Source: Hydractinia symbiolongicarpus
Lineage: Eukaryota; Cnidaria; Hydrozoa; Anthoathecata; Hydractiniidae
DNA: 64,000 bases
Reading direction: 5' to 3'
NCBI RefSeq assembly: GCF_029227915.1
Contig: NC_079886.1
Coordinates: 20,870,501 to 20,934,500 of the forward strand
Shown piece by piece: positions 62,353-64,000 of the stretch (position 1 is the first letter of the stretch; every line of letters begins with the position of its first letter). The position numbers and the translations under genes are program-made. The notes below the pieces were generated by a model. It made no database searches, had not been told where the DNA came from, and saw nothing but the letters and a program-made list of their open reading frames with translations.

Positions 62353-64000
62353 GTAAGTATGTGAATATATGTGTAATTCAATATATGGTGTAGTATTTGT
62401 TTTTTAGTATTCACAATTCTGATGATCTTTAACAATGTTTTTATGCCATCAATTTCATGCCTAAATAGATCAATGTCGACAATCTGGAAGGACATTTTTA
62501 AAGTTTCAAAGATTAAAGCTATTGTCAAATTTGTAAAAATTAAGGGATCGTCTCCAAAATCGTTTCAAAAATATTGTTAATTATTGTTTCTGTTTTTAAT
62601 TAACATGACTTGCCACACAAATATGAAATGATTTTAGAAGAACATTTTTTTAATGAAATTGTTTCAAATCACATAGAAATTTTTCATTATTTTTTAATTC
62701 GTTTCAAATTGTTTCATTACAAAACTAAATTTGTTTATGTATGATTGTTTCACACAGCATATAATTCGTTTTAGCATTTGATATAGTTTCAAAATCGTTT
62801 TAAGGGTGTTCACGCCTATCAATAAGGCAAGAGTAATTGCTCTTGCTCACGCAAGGACTCATCCAATACTGAGAAATGAGAAACTAGGTGAGCCGTTAAT
62901 TGCTCCCCCAATTCCAAACGTTTTCTGACTGAGCAATACTAATTAATCTCACAAGGAAATCAATGTTCTTTTTCTTATTCACAGTAAAAAAGAAACCTAA
63001 ATATATAAAAAAGATAAAATAAAATAGATAACAAAGACTATGTGACAAAATATGTATTCGTATATTTCTTTTTATATTCTATTCATTCAAATTGCTCGCC
63101 CAGTTTATATTATTGTAACCTTGGGGGAGCAATTTAATGCTCGGTGTTATTTTCTTATTGATTGGCCTGGTGTTAAAGAATAGTAAAAAAATAATTATTC
63201 ATTAAGTAATTGATATTCACACATAAAAAGCACATAATTATGTAAAATAATATATTTCACAACACTTTTATAACAAATATATGTTTGTAAGGGCATTCTC
63301 TCGTCATTTTAGAACAAAAAAAGTGGGATAGTTAATTTACATAGGGTCGTTTCGTTGTCATAACTCATAGCGACTCCAACTTAACTAGTTGTTCTACTGG
63401 CCCAACCGACCCTAATTTTCACGAAAAAAAACAACATAATAATATCAAGCAGAAAGTTTTAAAGAAAAAAAATTTAAAAAACAACAACACATTTTCTCAT
63501 CCCATCTCGTGAAAATATAATGAGTTTAGAAGATAATCAATGATAGTATATTTTTTTGGTTGAATGTCAATCAACAATTATATTAAACAAAGTGAATCAA
63601 TAACGTTACTTTAGGACCACCGTTGTCAAGGCCACTTGTTTTTTGTTGCGATGAAACTAAAATGGGCGATGCACTAATTTTGTTATCACAAAAATAGTTA
63701 TGTGGTTTAACAGAAGTTTAAATTCTTATGTGATTTATAACATAAATTAGCTACTTTCACTGAAATAGTTACACAAGTGCAATAAAAGTCAGATTATTAT
63801 CGTCGTAACAGCCTCCGTTATGCTTATTAGATATGTTTAAAATTAAGCTATCTAAAGTAACTAGACAGACAGTAACTAGACGGTACCATTCAGGAAAATA
63901 ATAAAAACAAGGTAGAATACGCTTGTCGTAACACCCTCCTCTGTTATAAATCTATATAATAGTACCCCAGTTCCATGTCTCTGTGACAGGCAAAGTGGAT
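62353..64000. other. Probable intron or flank, no exon found
   Basis: Follows the donor of the zinc-finger exon. I found no further Cys-rich exon in the remaining 1.6 kb. Sequence is A+T-rich with short palindromes (for example AGAGTAATTGCTCT near 62829). Confidence 0.5.

Overview
The window reads as nuclear DNA of an early-branching animal, most likely a cnidarian and perhaps a hydrozoan. The evidence is a strongly A+T-rich background, GT-AG introns, metazoan genes (TBCK, TBC1D7, a polycystin-1-type protein, a bZIP factor) and a dense, varied set of DNA transposons, MITEs and SINE-like pieces of the kind common in cnidarian genomes. The assignment is an inference from gene and repeat content; no species can be named.

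Host genes, left to right: TBCK pseudokinase/TBC/rhodanese gene (minus, 2.7-5.4 kb, whole coding region in one exon); the last exon of an uncharacterised gene with a W-x-x-H-x-L-D-T motif (minus, 6.9-7.7 kb); a small secreted DUF2237-type protein (minus, 9.2-9.8 kb); TBC1D7, the third TSC-complex subunit (plus, 25.2-26.1 kb, one exon); a polycystin-1 family gene of about 20 exons (plus, 26.6-46.8 kb, possibly with a signal-peptide exon at 16.5 kb); a bZIP transcription factor (minus, 52.2-53.3 kb, possible first exon at 55.1 kb); and the first coding exon of a protein with repeated ZZ/C1-like zinc-binding modules (plus, 61.9-62.4 kb, running off the window).

The polycystin gene is the centrepiece. 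Its exons join in phase to about 4,000 codons encoding a signal peptide (if exon 1 is right), a Cys-rich WSC-like module, a long PKD-repeat block in a single 4.9-kb exon, a REJ module, a GAIN/GPS region with an intact HL/T cleavage motif, PLAT, and the membrane/channel part. If the 16.5-kb exon belongs to it, TBC1D7 is nested in its first intron.

The spaces between genes hold mobile DNA. Three two-gene DNA transposons are collapsed so that two convergent genes are both cut short: an ISL2EU-like THAP/DDE + SWIM(YqaJ-type) element (10.1-12.7 kb) and two PIF/Harbinger-like elements (50.0-51.6 kb, 53.7-54.75 kb). Others are an IS3EU-like integrase element with a 6-bp target duplication and inverted arrays of about 21-bp repeats (47.5-49.6 kb), an element with about 137-bp inverted termini carrying only a broken HIRAN-like gene (18.3-19.6 kb), a decayed pogo/Tigger transposase (19.8-20.3 kb), a 5'-truncated Ty3/gypsy gag-pol with a long open frame (55.2-59.0 kb), TTA/TAA- and TTAA-flanked MITEs, many fold-back repeats and a tRNA-headed SINE-like family.
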